Positions 1 to 6,403 of a stretch of DNA of 10,884 nt are shown here, in pieces. Location of the stretch: assembly GCA_902465425.1 (NCBI GenBank), contig CABQNA010000035.1, forward strand, positions 1 to 10,884, in the 5' to 3' direction. The notes beneath the pieces were generated by a model, which saw only the letters and a program-made list of their open reading frames with translations, searched no databases and had not been told where the DNA came from. The number at the start of each line of letters is the position of its first letter. Position 1 is the first letter of the stretch. Both the position numbers and the translations under genes were made by a program. The stretch is from an uncultured Collinsella sp. Its GTDB lineage: Bacteria > Actinomycetota > Coriobacteriia > Coriobacteriales > Coriobacteriaceae.

Positions 1-1161
1 GAGCTCGTAGGGCTGCAGGCTCTCGGCCGCGGTGTAGCTCACCACGTTGCCGCCCAGGCCGGCGGCCAGAATGGCCTTCTTAACCGGCGCTTCGTTGGAG
101 CCCAGCAGCGCCTCGAACAGGATGTCCGCGGCGATCGTGCGCTTGCGGTCGAGTGCGCTGCCCAGCACGAGGCCCAGGCCCACCAGGGCGTTTTCGGGCG
201 TGGTGGCCATCTCGACGCGCTTATACTCGCAGGTCACGGACGCTTGCACGCCCAGCGGATTGGGTGCCAGCGTGGACGGGTCCTCGCCGGCGGCAACGGC
301 TGCATCCATGCGGCGGCTCGCGGCACTCGGCTGCGACAGATAGCGCTCGTCCAAAAAGGCCAGTGCGCGGTCCACGTCCAGGTCGCCGTAGAGCGTGATA
401 TAGGAGTTGGAAGGATTGTAGTGGCGCGCATGCGTGTCCAGGAACTGCTCGTAGGTGAGCGCGGGAATCGCGCGCGGATCGCCGCCGCTTTCGTGCGCAT
501 AGGCAGTGTCGGGATAGAGCGCGGCGTTGACGGCGTCGTCCAGCACGCTCATGGGGTCGGACAGCGCGCCCTTCATCTCGTTGAACACCACGCCGTTATA
601 GCGCAGCGTGCCCTCGCGCAGGCTCGCGGGGCTGTCGCCGCCCTCGCCCTCGGCGCCCTCCGGCAGGTCCAGCTCGTAGTGCCAACCCTCCTGCTCAAAA
701 ATGGTGGGCTTGGTATAGATGGCCGGGTTGAACACCGCGTCCAGGTACACGTCCATCAGGTTGTACAGGTCCTGCTCGTTGGTGGTGGCAACGGGGTAGA
801 TGGTCTTGTCGGGGTAGGTCATGGCGTTGAGGAACGTCTGCATGGAGCTCTTGATCAGATCGACAAACGGCTCCTTGACGGGAAACTTGGCCGATCCGCA
901 CAGTACCGAGTGCTCAAGAATATGGAACACGCCGGTGGAATCGGCCGGCGGCGTCTTAAAGCCAATGGCAAAGGCCTTGTTTTCGTCGTCGCATGCTAGG
1001 TACAGCAGGCGAGCGCCCGATGCGGTGTGGCGCAGCACGTAGGCGTCCGAGTCGAGCTCGGGCACGGTCTCGCAGCGCTCGACGGCAAAGCCATGGCAGG
1101 TGGTGCCAGGCACCAGCAGCGCGGCGGCAGCGGCGCGCGGGTCGGTTGAAGTAGTGGGCAT
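1..1161 (-). CDS. M16C insulinase-family zinc metallopeptidase (presequence-protease-like), N-terminal part
   Basis: The first 387 codons of a larger gene; the 3' end lies beyond position 1. The product resembles M16C peptidases (PreP/falcilysin type), which close around short unstructured peptides and degrade them in an ATP-independent, Zn-dependent reaction. The inverted zinc motif HxxEH is seen as H80-I-L-E83-H84, followed by the family string SVLCGS. The distal zinc ligand is E195 in NEMKG, the same relative position as E205 of human PreP. SGGDP and HYNPSNS follow near residues 230-265, as expected for the M16 catalytic domain. Family members are usually near 1000 residues, so over half is missing. 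The ATG at 1161 is supported by AAAGGAG seven bases upstream. No signal peptide is visible, so a cytoplasmic peptide-degrading role is likely. No catalytic residue is missing in the visible part. Confidence 0.93.
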   Translation of the reverse strand, partial: MPTTSTDPRAAAAALLVPGTTCHGFAVERCETVPELDSDAYVLRHTASGARLLYLACDDENKAFAIGFKTPPADSTGVFHILEHSVLCGSAKFPVKEPFVDLIKSSMQTFLNAMTYPDKTIYPVATTNEQDLYNLMDVYLDAVFNPAIYTKPTIFEQEGWHYELDLPEGAEGEGGDSPASLREGTLRYNGVVFNEMKGALSDPMSVLDDAVNAALYPDTAYAHESGGDPRAIPALTYEQFLDTHARHYNPSNSYITLYGDLDVDRALAFLDERYLSQPSAASRRMDAAVAAGEDPSTLAPNPLGVQASVTCEYKRVEMATTPENALVGLGLVLGSALDRKRTIAADILFEALLGSNEAPVKKAILAAGLGGNVVSYTAAESLQPYEL

Positions 1162-1213
1162 ATGCAGTCTCCTTTGACGCCCCAGCGGGGGCGAATCGAG
1201 TCGAATCCTCGAG

Positions 1214-1241
1214 AGTATACCCATATGGGGCCCTCGACCAA
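1214..1241 (-). promoter_or_regulatory. Putative promoter of the M16C peptidase gene
   Basis: Read on the minus strand, TTGGTC (1236-1241) and TATACT (1214-1219) are separated by 16 bases, a plausible vegetative sigma -35/-10 pair about 50 bases upstream of the ATG at 1161. The spacer contains the perfect palindrome CCCATATGGG (1220-1229), which could be an operator. A GC-rich hairpin (arms 1178-1183 and 1188-1193) would sit in the leader just ahead of the ribosome binding site. The -35 matches consensus only in part. Confidence 0.45.
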
Positions 1242-1250
1242 TCTGCCGCA

Positions 1251-1367
1251 CGAGCGTGGATTTTCGGACACACGAGCGTGGAAATTCGGACGCAAATTGA
1301 ACGAGAGTGGATTTTCGGACGGAAACAGCCCCAAAACGCCCAAAAACCGTCCGGAAATCCACTCTCG
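1251..1367. repeat. 20-bp element: three direct copies plus one inverted copy
   Basis: Copies lie at 1251-1270, 1273-1292 and 1302-1321, with consensus CGAGMGTGGAWWTTCGGACR. A fourth copy lies on the opposite strand at 1348-1367 and differs from the third by one base. The third and fourth copies, with one more flanking base pair, form a 21-bp stem around a loop of about 24 bases (1323-1346) containing A-rich and C-rich runs. The structure has no terminal T-run and so does not look like a simple intrinsic terminator. It resembles a REP-like dispersed intergenic element; that class is an inference. Confidence 0.75.
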
Positions 1368-1398
1368 ATTCCTGACCGTCCATCACTCATGCATTTCT

Positions 1399-1466
1399 CA
1401 TTTCTCACTCATCTCTAATATGAGAGATAACAGAAAGATGAGAGATAAATATGAGAGATAACTGAG
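1399..1466. repeat. 68-bp TGAGAGATA-motif block, copy 1
   Basis: This block aligns without gaps to 1564-1631, with 61 of 68 bases identical by eye. It carries ATGAGAGATA at 1420-1429, 1438-1447 and 1451-1460 in direct orientation. They are preceded by reverse-oriented half-motifs (CTCATCTCT type) at about 1404-1416. The site spacing of 18 then 13 bases is the same in copy 2. Phased sites on both strands look like a cooperative protein-binding array. It lies well upstream of the AlbA_2 gene at 1689. Confidence 0.75.
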
Positions 1467-1481
1467 CAGCAAAGAGACAAG

Positions 1482-1510
1482 CAATCATGGTATTGTCTCA
1501 ATACCGATTG
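1482..1510. repeat. Hyphenated palindrome between the two 68-bp blocks
   Basis: GGTATTG (1489-1495) and CAATACC (1499-1505) are perfect inverted repeats around the triplet TCT. The outer arms CAATC (1482-1486) and GATTG (1506-1510) also pair, with a two-base bulge on the left. In all, 12 base pairs of dyad symmetry fit in 29 bases. It may be an operator for a dimeric regulator or a small hairpin. There is no T-run, so a terminator is unlikely. Confidence 0.55.
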
Positions 1511-1563
1511 TTCTACCAGCAAGAACATGTTTAAATGAAACAGATGGCAGACATCTTATCTTC

Positions 1564-1636
1564 CATCTCTCACTCATCTCTTATATGAGAGATAGCAGTA
1601 AGATGAGAGATAATTACGAGAGATAGCTGAGAGATG
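1564..1636. repeat. TGAGAGATA-motif block, copy 2, likely operator of the AlbA_2 gene
   Basis: Second copy of the 68-bp block (1564-1631) plus five more bases. Direct motifs lie at 1585-1594, 1603-1612, 1616-1625 (ACGAGAGATA) and 1627-1636 (CTGAGAGATG). Reverse motifs lie at 1564-1572 and about 1576-1583. The outer elements CATCTCTCA (1564-1572) and TGAGAGATG (1628-1636) are perfect inverted repeats bounding the block. It ends 52 bases before the ATG at 1689, where a promoter or operator would sit. GATAAT (1609-1614) inside it is a possible -10, but no matching -35 was found. Autoregulation by the downstream winged-helix protein is an inference. Confidence 0.7.
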
Positions 1637-1688
1637 AAGGAAATCTATTCGCGGCATTCTCCGCCGGACTGAGCGAAAGGACGTGCAG

Positions 1689-3155
1689 ATGAACGAAAAC
1701 GAGCTGACCGGTCTGCTCGAGTCTTTAAGGCGCATGGGCTCGGACGATCTTAACGTCGAGGTCAAGGAGAGCGCCACGACGCTTTCTCGCGACGTATGGG
1801 AAACGGTTAGCGCATTCGCGAATACCGCCGGCGGAATTATCGTGCTCGGCGTGAGCGAGCGCGCGGGCTTTGTCCCGGTTGAGAACTTTGAGACCGAGAA
1901 GGTGCTCAACCAATTCGTAGCGGGCATGGGTGATGCCGGCGGCCGCGGAAAACTGGCCAATCCGCCCAAATACACTATTGAGCGCGTGGAGCTTCGGGGC
2001 ACCGTGGTTCTCGTTATCACGATTGAGGAGCTCGACCCGTCGAGCAAGCCCTGCTATGTAATAGAGCGCGGCGCCCAGGGTGGCAGCTACAAGCGCATCG
2101 ATGACAAAGACGTGCCACTTTCATCGACCGAGGTTTTGGCGCTGTCGTCATACGAGCGGACGAGTCCTAGCGATCGCGATGCGGTGCCCGGCGCGGTCGC
2201 AGGCGATCTTGACGAGGCCCTGGTCGACCGCACGATAGAGCGTGCTTTCTCGCTGACACCCCGGGCAATGCGCGGCGCGCCGGACAAGAAAACGAAGCTG
2301 GAGCGCCTGAATTTCCTCGACTCCCAGGGCAATGTTACTAAGGCCGGGCTCCTGGCTGCGGGTGCCTATCCTCAGCAGTTCTATCCTAAGCTCTTTATCG
2401 ATGTGGCGGTCTATGCCGGAACGCAGAAGGGCGCGGCGGGGTCGTTGAGGTTCATGGACCGTACGATCTGCGAGGGAACGTTGGGCGAAATGATCTCGGA
2501 TGCCGTCGCGGCAGTCACCAAGAATTTGCGGCGAACCTCGATGATCCAAGGCGTCTCGCGTGTCGACTCGCTGGAGATTCCCGAGGAGGTCCTGCGCGAG
2601 GCAATCGCCAACGCCGTAATCCACCGAGAATACGGAGATCGGTTCTGTGGGCAGTCGATCGCTGTTGACGTCTTTGATGACCGTATCGAGGTGACGAACC
2701 CCGGCGGCCTTTACGGGGGAAAGGCTCGCGAGAACTTGTTTGACGGCAGCTCCCGATGCCGTAACGCGACGCTCGTGAAACTCATGTCGATTGTCCCGCT
2801 GCCGGATGGCGCAGGTTCGCCGGCTGAGGGCAATGGCTCGGGCATCCCGATGATGATCGATGCCATGCGCGCGCATGGTCTGGCCGAGCCCCTGTTCTGC
2901 CCGGGATTCGATCGGTTCAAGGTCGTACTTTACCGTTCAAAGATCGAGCCGGTCGATCATGGCGGGGGCTTAATTGTGACGGCACTCAAACACTACGGCG
3001 AGCTGGGGACGCGCGAGCTGGCAGAGCACACAGGGCTCACAATTTCCCAGGTTAGGTCGCGCGTCAACGCGCTCATTGCTCAAGGCGAGCTTGAGCCCAC
3101 GGCGCCGGCGACGAGCCGCAACCGCAAGTATCGACTGTCGGAGCGCGTGGGATAG
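1689..3155 (+). CDS. AlbA_2 (Schlafen-type) / HATPase / winged-helix putative transcriptional regulator
   Basis: A 488-aa protein. The N-terminus (about residues 20-140) fits the AlbA_2/Schlafen AAA_4 domain, with VEVKES (23-28) and SAFANTAGGIIVLGV (41-55). The second half fits the GHKL-type HATPase of the RecG-like regulator group: N-box E304-x3-N308-x3-H312-R-E-Y, then DRIEVTNPGG (331-340), then the glycine box EGNGSGIP (380-387). Residues 425-488 look like a winged helix-turn-helix (RELAEHTGLTISQVRSRVNAL). Such proteins are often labelled ATP-binding transcriptional regulators or RecG-related helicases, although no helicase motor is present; some occur near phage-defence genes. The ATG at 1689 is preferred over the GTG at 1683 because AAAGGA (1676-1681) is seven bases before the ATG. 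It stands alone behind the TGAGAGATA array, which it may bind. Confidence 0.88.
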   Translation: MNENELTGLLESLRRMGSDDLNVEVKESATTLSRDVWETVSAFANTAGGIIVLGVSERAGFVPVENFETEKVLNQFVAGMGDAGGRGKLANPPKYTIERVELRGTVVLVITIEELDPSSKPCYVIERGAQGGSYKRIDDKDVPLSSTEVLALSSYERTSPSDRDAVPGAVAGDLDEALVDRTIERAFSLTPRAMRGAPDKKTKLERLNFLDSQGNVTKAGLLAAGAYPQQFYPKLFIDVAVYAGTQKGAAGSLRFMDRTICEGTLGEMISDAVAAVTKNLRRTSMIQGVSRVDSLEIPEEVLREAIANAVIHREYGDRFCGQSIAVDVFDDRIEVTNPGGLYGGKARENLFDGSSRCRNATLVKLMSIVPLPDGAGSPAEGNGSGIPMMIDAMRAHGLAEPLFCPGFDRFKVVLYRSKIEPVDHGGGLIVTALKHYGELGTRELAEHTGLTISQVRSRVNALIAQGELEPTAPATSRNRKYRLSERVG

Positions 3156-3164
3156 ATGCGTTAG

Positions 3165-3205
3165 TGGACGAGGCGAACCAATAATCGACCCTCGATTGGC
3201 GTCCA
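3165..3205. repeat. Inverted repeat between convergent genes
   Basis: TGGACG (3165-3170) pairs with CGTCCA (3200-3205), and CCAAT (3178-3182) pairs with ATTGG (3195-3199), giving an interrupted hairpin. An alternative inner hairpin is AATCGA/TCGATT around CCC. It lies where transcripts from 1689-3155 and 3256-3747 would converge, so it could stop or protect both ends. Neither side has a proper T-run, so a terminator call would be weak. Confidence 0.35.
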
Positions 3206-3255
3206 TTAAGGTAAAGCGGTTGTTGCCCAGTCGACGGTAATGCTAAAGACTTGGC

Positions 3256-3747
3256 TTACGCCGGCATGGCCCCGAACCCGTCTATCAAGAACAGCCTAAG
3301 AACCAGCTTGATGACATTTCCCGGTTTGACTTCAGCCGTGCCAAAGACGCTGCGCTCGGCGAGCTCGCTGCAGTATGCATAGATGTCGCGGATAAGGTCC
3401 GCGCCCGAGAGCGTAAACATGTAGCCTGCGTCCGAAAGCGCATTGGGCGCGGCGGGCAACTTGGCCATGTGGCAGAACGTTTGCAGGTCGGGCTCCATAA
3501 CATTCTGGTAGTCGAGGTGGCCGCTGGCATCCTGTGCGGCAAGCTCCAATTGGCGCACAAAATCTAGCGCCGCCGCTAACACAAAGCTCGGCGTAGGCGC
3601 ATTGACGTCCTGGGTGGTCGCCACAAGCCTGCCCGCCGCCTGCGTGACAAGCCAGGCGACCTCGCGCTGGCAGCGCACGGCCTTGCGCGTAACCGGCTTG
3701 ATGGACGAAGAAGAAACGCTCCCCTTAGGCGGATTCGAAGCAGCCAT
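3256..3747 (-). CDS. Hypothetical protein, 163 aa
   Basis: I do not recognise a family. The ATG at 3747 is preceded by GGGAGG about five bases upstream, and codon use matches the neighbouring genes, so this is probably a real gene. The protein has a short polar Ser/Lys-rich start (residues 1-22) followed by mainly helical sequence with alternating hydrophobic positions, including LAAALDFVRQLELAAQD. There are no clear membrane spans, signal peptide, metal-binding pairs or catalytic motifs. It ends with a hydrophobic tail (KLVLRLFLIDGFGAMPA). It is convergent with the AlbA_2 gene (100 bases between stops) and divergent from the HNH gene (215 bases between starts). A TATACT at 3805-3810 on this strand may be its -10, but a well-spaced -35 is lacking. 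Confidence 0.68.
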   Translation of the reverse strand: MAASNPPKGSVSSSSIKPVTRKAVRCQREVAWLVTQAAGRLVATTQDVNAPTPSFVLAAALDFVRQLELAAQDASGHLDYQNVMEPDLQTFCHMAKLPAAPNALSDAGYMFTLSGADLIRDIYAYCSELAERSVFGTAEVKPGNVIKLVLRLFLIDGFGAMPA

Positions 3748-3962
3748 AAGGCCCTCCCATGAACGACCCGGTCCAACAAGCCCGGATGAAACACGTGCTA
3801 CATCAGTATACAGGGGAGCGGGGTAGCGGGGTACAAGCGCGCCAGCGGCAAACCGAGAGCATCAACGATGTGCCGATCGCGGAATGAGATCTCGTAATAA
3901 TTGACTCTCGGCCATATTATTGAGGGGCATGACTCGCGTTCGTATGGTTGTAGGTGCTGGCG

Positions 3963-5045
3963 ATGAACGACATTGACCTTGCTGTTCCGTTGATGGATGG
4001 ACCAAGCTATGACCACGCCTGCAGTCTCGTGCCTTCCGAATACGTTGAGGCATGGGAGTGGTTTCTGGGTGAGGAACAGCGCGGCGGCGTTTGGACCAGC
4101 CTTCCGCACCACACCAAGGAAGATAGCCCTCAGTATCAGTATCGTTTGAGAATTGGCTCGGACTTCTTTCCCGTAACGCGGGATTCAGGGATCTTCTGGC
4201 CGGGCCAGGATCGGGTGAAGCAAGATCCCAATAAGATCTTTGCGCTTTCGGTCCATAACTCTAAAAAGAGCTTCTACACCGATGTGCCTCCGCTCTATTT
4301 GGACGATGGTACGTGGGTCATTAAGTACTCGGTTCAAGCGCCGGGTACCGTTGGTTTTCGAGACCAGAATTACAACCGTAAAATGCTCAACTGCATGGAA
4401 TGTGGCGTTCCAGTCGGAGTCATATTTGCAACCGAGGTGGGCTACAAGGTGCTCGGCCTTGCGTTTGTTGAACGGTTCGAGCCCGAAAACGGATGGTTTG
4501 TTCTGCACGGTCCTGTTCATAAAGGCGGACCGGACCCTCGTTTTGCGCCCGACATGAGTTATCTGAAGCACATGCCCGTCGATATTGAGTTTGCCGGACA
4601 GGGTACGACCGACGACGAAAAGGTCCGCTATGCGTTAAGGCGCGAGCGATTGGGGCAGCAATGGTTCCGCAAGCAGCTCGTTGCCGCCTATGATGGCCGT
4701 TGCGCGGTGTCGGACTGCGGCGTCAGCGAAGCTCTGGAGGCTGCACATATCGAGAATTACTCGGGACCCAAATCGCAGGTTGCCAGCAATGGCATTCTGC
4801 TTCGGCGCGATCTTCATTCCCTATTTGATGCTCACCTGATTTCGTTTGAGCCTGTTTGCGGCGAATATCGGCTGTGCGGATCGTACCTGCTGGATAAGAC
4901 CGACTACGCTTCCTTTGCGGGTGCGACGCTAAGGCAGCCGAATGAGCGTCAGTGGCGACCCAATACGGTGTTTCTTGAGGCCCATCGCATTGAGTTCGAT
5001 CGCTCGGAAAAGAAGCGTGAAAAGGCGGGGCTTCTGCCGTATTAG
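3963..5045 (+). CDS. HNH endonuclease (HNH_2 type) with uncharacterised N-terminal region
   Basis: A 360-aa protein. The C-terminal third (about 230-330) fits the HNH_2 nuclease domain: an arginine-rich lead-in (RERLGQQWFRKQLVAAYDGRCAVS), then LEAAHI with H262, NGILLRRDLHSLFD with N276 and H285. These provide the HNH catalytic and metal-binding core of a beta-beta-alpha-metal nuclease. Residues 1-220 contain no motif I can name. The stretch VGYKVLGLAFVERFEPENGWFVLHG resembles the core of small beta-barrel nucleic-acid reader domains (SRA- or EVE-like) often joined to HNH_2, which would suit a modification-dependent restriction enzyme; this is an inference. The ATG at 3963 has TAGGTG six bases upstream; the GTG at 3954 has no ribosome binding site. 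No methyltransferase is adjacent. The AT-rich upstream region contains a short inverted repeat AATAAT/ATTATT (3896-3921) that could be an operator. Confidence 0.86.
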   Translation: MNDIDLAVPLMDGPSYDHACSLVPSEYVEAWEWFLGEEQRGGVWTSLPHHTKEDSPQYQYRLRIGSDFFPVTRDSGIFWPGQDRVKQDPNKIFALSVHNSKKSFYTDVPPLYLDDGTWVIKYSVQAPGTVGFRDQNYNRKMLNCMECGVPVGVIFATEVGYKVLGLAFVERFEPENGWFVLHGPVHKGGPDPRFAPDMSYLKHMPVDIEFAGQGTTDDEKVRYALRRERLGQQWFRKQLVAAYDGRCAVSDCGVSEALEAAHIENYSGPKSQVASNGILLRRDLHSLFDAHLISFEPVCGEYRLCGSYLLDKTDYASFAGATLRQPNERQWRPNTVFLEAHRIEFDRSEKKREKAGLLPY

Positions 5046-5078
5046 CGTATTTGGCTTTGGCATTCTTTGACGATCGTG

Positions 5079-5108
5079 TTGTTTGATCGGATCGCGTGGC
5101 GATACAAT
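5079..5108 (+). promoter_or_regulatory. Putative promoter of the zinc-ribbon gene
   Basis: TTGTTT (5079-5084) and TACAAT (5103-5108) are separated by 18 bases, an acceptable vegetative -35/-10 pair about 60 bases upstream of the ATG at 5168. This suggests the small gene is transcribed separately from the HNH gene, which ends at 5045. Confidence 0.45.
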
Positions 5109-5167
5109 CTCGCGCACGCCCGCCGGTGCATGCTCTTCCTGTTTTGTATAGCGAGAGGGGAGCGTGT

Positions 5168-5452
5168 ATGAGCTGGCGAGGCGATATTGCGATGGGGAAG
5201 TACGGAAAACTGCCGTGTGCCCTTATAGACAACAATATGTTTCCGAGCGTAGAGGTTGATTGCGGGTCGTTTGTCGTCACCTGCCCTTGCTGCGGCTCGC
5301 AAATACCGTGTCTCGACATTCGGTTCATCGATGCGCGCGACAGACTCAGCGGCGAAGTGAGAAAACAGACAGGCGTTCATATGCCGGTGTATCCGGAGAA
5401 ATGCCCTGTTTGTGGCCTCGATATCGTGTATGACGCCGGCGACGAGGGATAG
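5168..5452 (+). CDS. Small double-CxxC zinc-ribbon-like protein, 94 aa
   Basis: Two cysteine pairs, C39-P-C-C42 and C79-P-V-C82, each followed by glycine, give the knuckle pattern of a zinc ribbon with about 36 residues between knuckles. Extra cysteines are C17, C32 and C48. No catalytic motif is seen; likely roles are nucleic-acid or protein binding. The ATG at 5168 is chosen because a strong GAGAGGGGAG lies five bases upstream. The frame is open back to 5096, but the extension has no such site and crosses the likely promoter. It follows the HNH gene by 122 bases on the same strand with its own promoter, and is convergent with the DUF5710 gene (38 bases between stops). I do not recognise a named family. 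Confidence 0.72.
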   Translation: MSWRGDIAMGKYGKLPCALIDNNMFPSVEVDCGSFVVTCPCCGSQIPCLDIRFIDARDRLSGEVRKQTGVHMPVYPEKCPVCGLDIVYDAGDEG

Positions 5453-5490
5453 GTGATGCAGAGGAGCTGGCTGTGAAGGCTTCTCCGTCT

Positions 5491-6177
5491 CTACAAATAA
5501 ATCCCCTCACCGAGTTGCTTGTGGAACTCGGCGTGATGGTCGCGTGCCCAGGTAAAGAGCGCCTGGTCAAAGTCGGTACGCGTGGCCGGGACGCCAAAGA
5601 CGCCGGCAACTTCGACGCGTATAAACTCCAGTGCCGGCAGCTTGTTGATGGCAGTGAGGGCAAACGGGGACGAGGGCTCCTCGAACAGATAGCGGCTGCC
5701 TTGCAGCGCGTCGCAACTGGTGCACGTGTTGCCGAGCGACGGGGCTTTGGAGGCTCGCGCGCCTACGGGCTTGTAGCCGCAGCGCTTATGAAGGTAGTCG
5801 CGGATCTCGCCCGGCACGCAGCCAAGAGCGGGCACGATGGCGAGTGCGTTGGCGTTGGCCGTGTCGATGGCAATGTGCCCGGATTCGTTGGGCGCGTGCG
5901 CGATGGCGACGCTCTCGTCGTTATCGGTTCGATAGGGAATGCCGAAGGCCGCGACCGAGGTCTCTTTGTGACACTTCCAGCACTCGGGCTTGCCCAGTAC
6001 TAGATATATATACGGCGCTGAGGGGTCGGATCGGTCAACACCGGGCAGCCACTCGGCAAAGGGCTCGGGGTTGACGCCGCTGGGTACATACCAGACCTTC
6101 TTGGTCCGGTCCCATTTGGCGCCCAGCGCCTTGGCTTCTTCTTTGTGCGAAAAGGGGACATCGAGCTCGGTGCGCAT
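5491..6177 (-). CDS. DUF5710 domain protein with two CxxC pairs
   Basis: A 228-aa protein. Residues 4-45 match the DUF5710 pattern: LDVPFSHKEEAKALGAKWD followed by KKVWYVPSGV and PFAEWLP. This small domain occurs in primase- and mobile-element-associated proteins and in many stand-alone bacterial proteins; its biochemical role is not established. The rest carries C66-W-K-C69 and C152-T-S-C155, which could jointly bind zinc, plus an isolated C120 and C133. The ATG at 6177 is chosen because AAGGAG sits five bases upstream; an ATG at 6213 in the same frame lacks a clear site. No membrane segments are seen. The gene is a single transcription unit as far as can be judged and is downstream of the tRNA on the same strand, separated from it by a terminator. 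Confidence 0.82.
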   Translation of the reverse strand: MRTELDVPFSHKEEAKALGAKWDRTKKVWYVPSGVNPEPFAEWLPGVDRSDPSAPYIYLVLGKPECWKCHKETSVAAFGIPYRTDNDESVAIAHAPNESGHIAIDTANANALAIVPALGCVPGEIRDYLHKRCGYKPVGARASKAPSLGNTCTSCDALQGSRYLFEEPSSPFALTAINKLPALEFIRVEVAGVFGVPATRTDFDQALFTWARDHHAEFHKQLGEGIYL

Positions 6178-6358
6178 GGCGGCTCCTTGGTGCTGCGGGT
6201 GCAAGTGGCCCAAGGATACCGCAGGGCGCAGACATCGCGGCGTTTTGCTGAGAAGTTGCGGTGCGGACTGATTGGTTATGCCGATGGATAGATCGGCAAG
6301 TAGATGGTCGGCTTTTGGCTAGTTGGGCGGTTGGAACTGCCGGCGGATTTGGCGACAT

Positions 6359-6394
6359 AAAACAAAACAGCCCAGAGGACATAGCCTCTGAGCT
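6359..6394 (-). terminator. Intrinsic terminator of the tRNA-Val transcript
   Basis: On the minus strand, a 10-bp stem with one G-T wobble (arms 6385-6394 and 6369-6378) closes a six-base loop. It is followed by a T-rich tail, GTTTTGTTTT (6368-6359). It begins ten bases after the tRNA 3' CCA end, the expected place for a Rho-independent terminator, and separates the tRNA from the DUF5710 gene. Confidence 0.85.
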
Positions 6395-6403
6395 GCGAAC
6401 ATT

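Larger units (their letters stand above)
1162..1688. other. 527-bp gene-free region filled with repeats
   Basis: The gap between the divergent M16C and AlbA_2 genes contains no convincing coding sequence. Reading right, it holds the peptidase promoter, a GC-rich 20-bp repeat element (1251-1367), a 68-bp block (1399-1466), a hyphenated palindrome (1482-1510) and a second copy of the 68-bp block (1564-1631). From about 1380 to 1640 it is clearly AT-richer than the flanking genes, which suggests a regulatory or acquired segment. Open frames crossing it only translate the repeats. Confidence 0.7.

Noticed and set aside
244..999. 251-codon plus-strand open frame opposite the M16C peptidase
   Set aside because: It is the complement of the peptidase frame, which has correctly spaced zinc ligands; the shadow shows no domain.
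1251..1367. CRISPR-like array
   Set aside because: Repeats are only 20 bp, gaps between copies are 2 and 9 bases, one copy is inverted, and no cas gene is present.
956..1461. Open frames on both strands across the repeat region (up to 150 codons)
   Set aside because: They translate the 20-bp repeats and the antisense of the M16C gene, lack ribosome binding sites, and match no domain.
5473..6003. Plus-strand open frame opposite the DUF5710 gene
   Set aside because: The minus strand encodes the DUF5710 motif with a good ribosome binding site; the plus frame has neither a site nor a domain.
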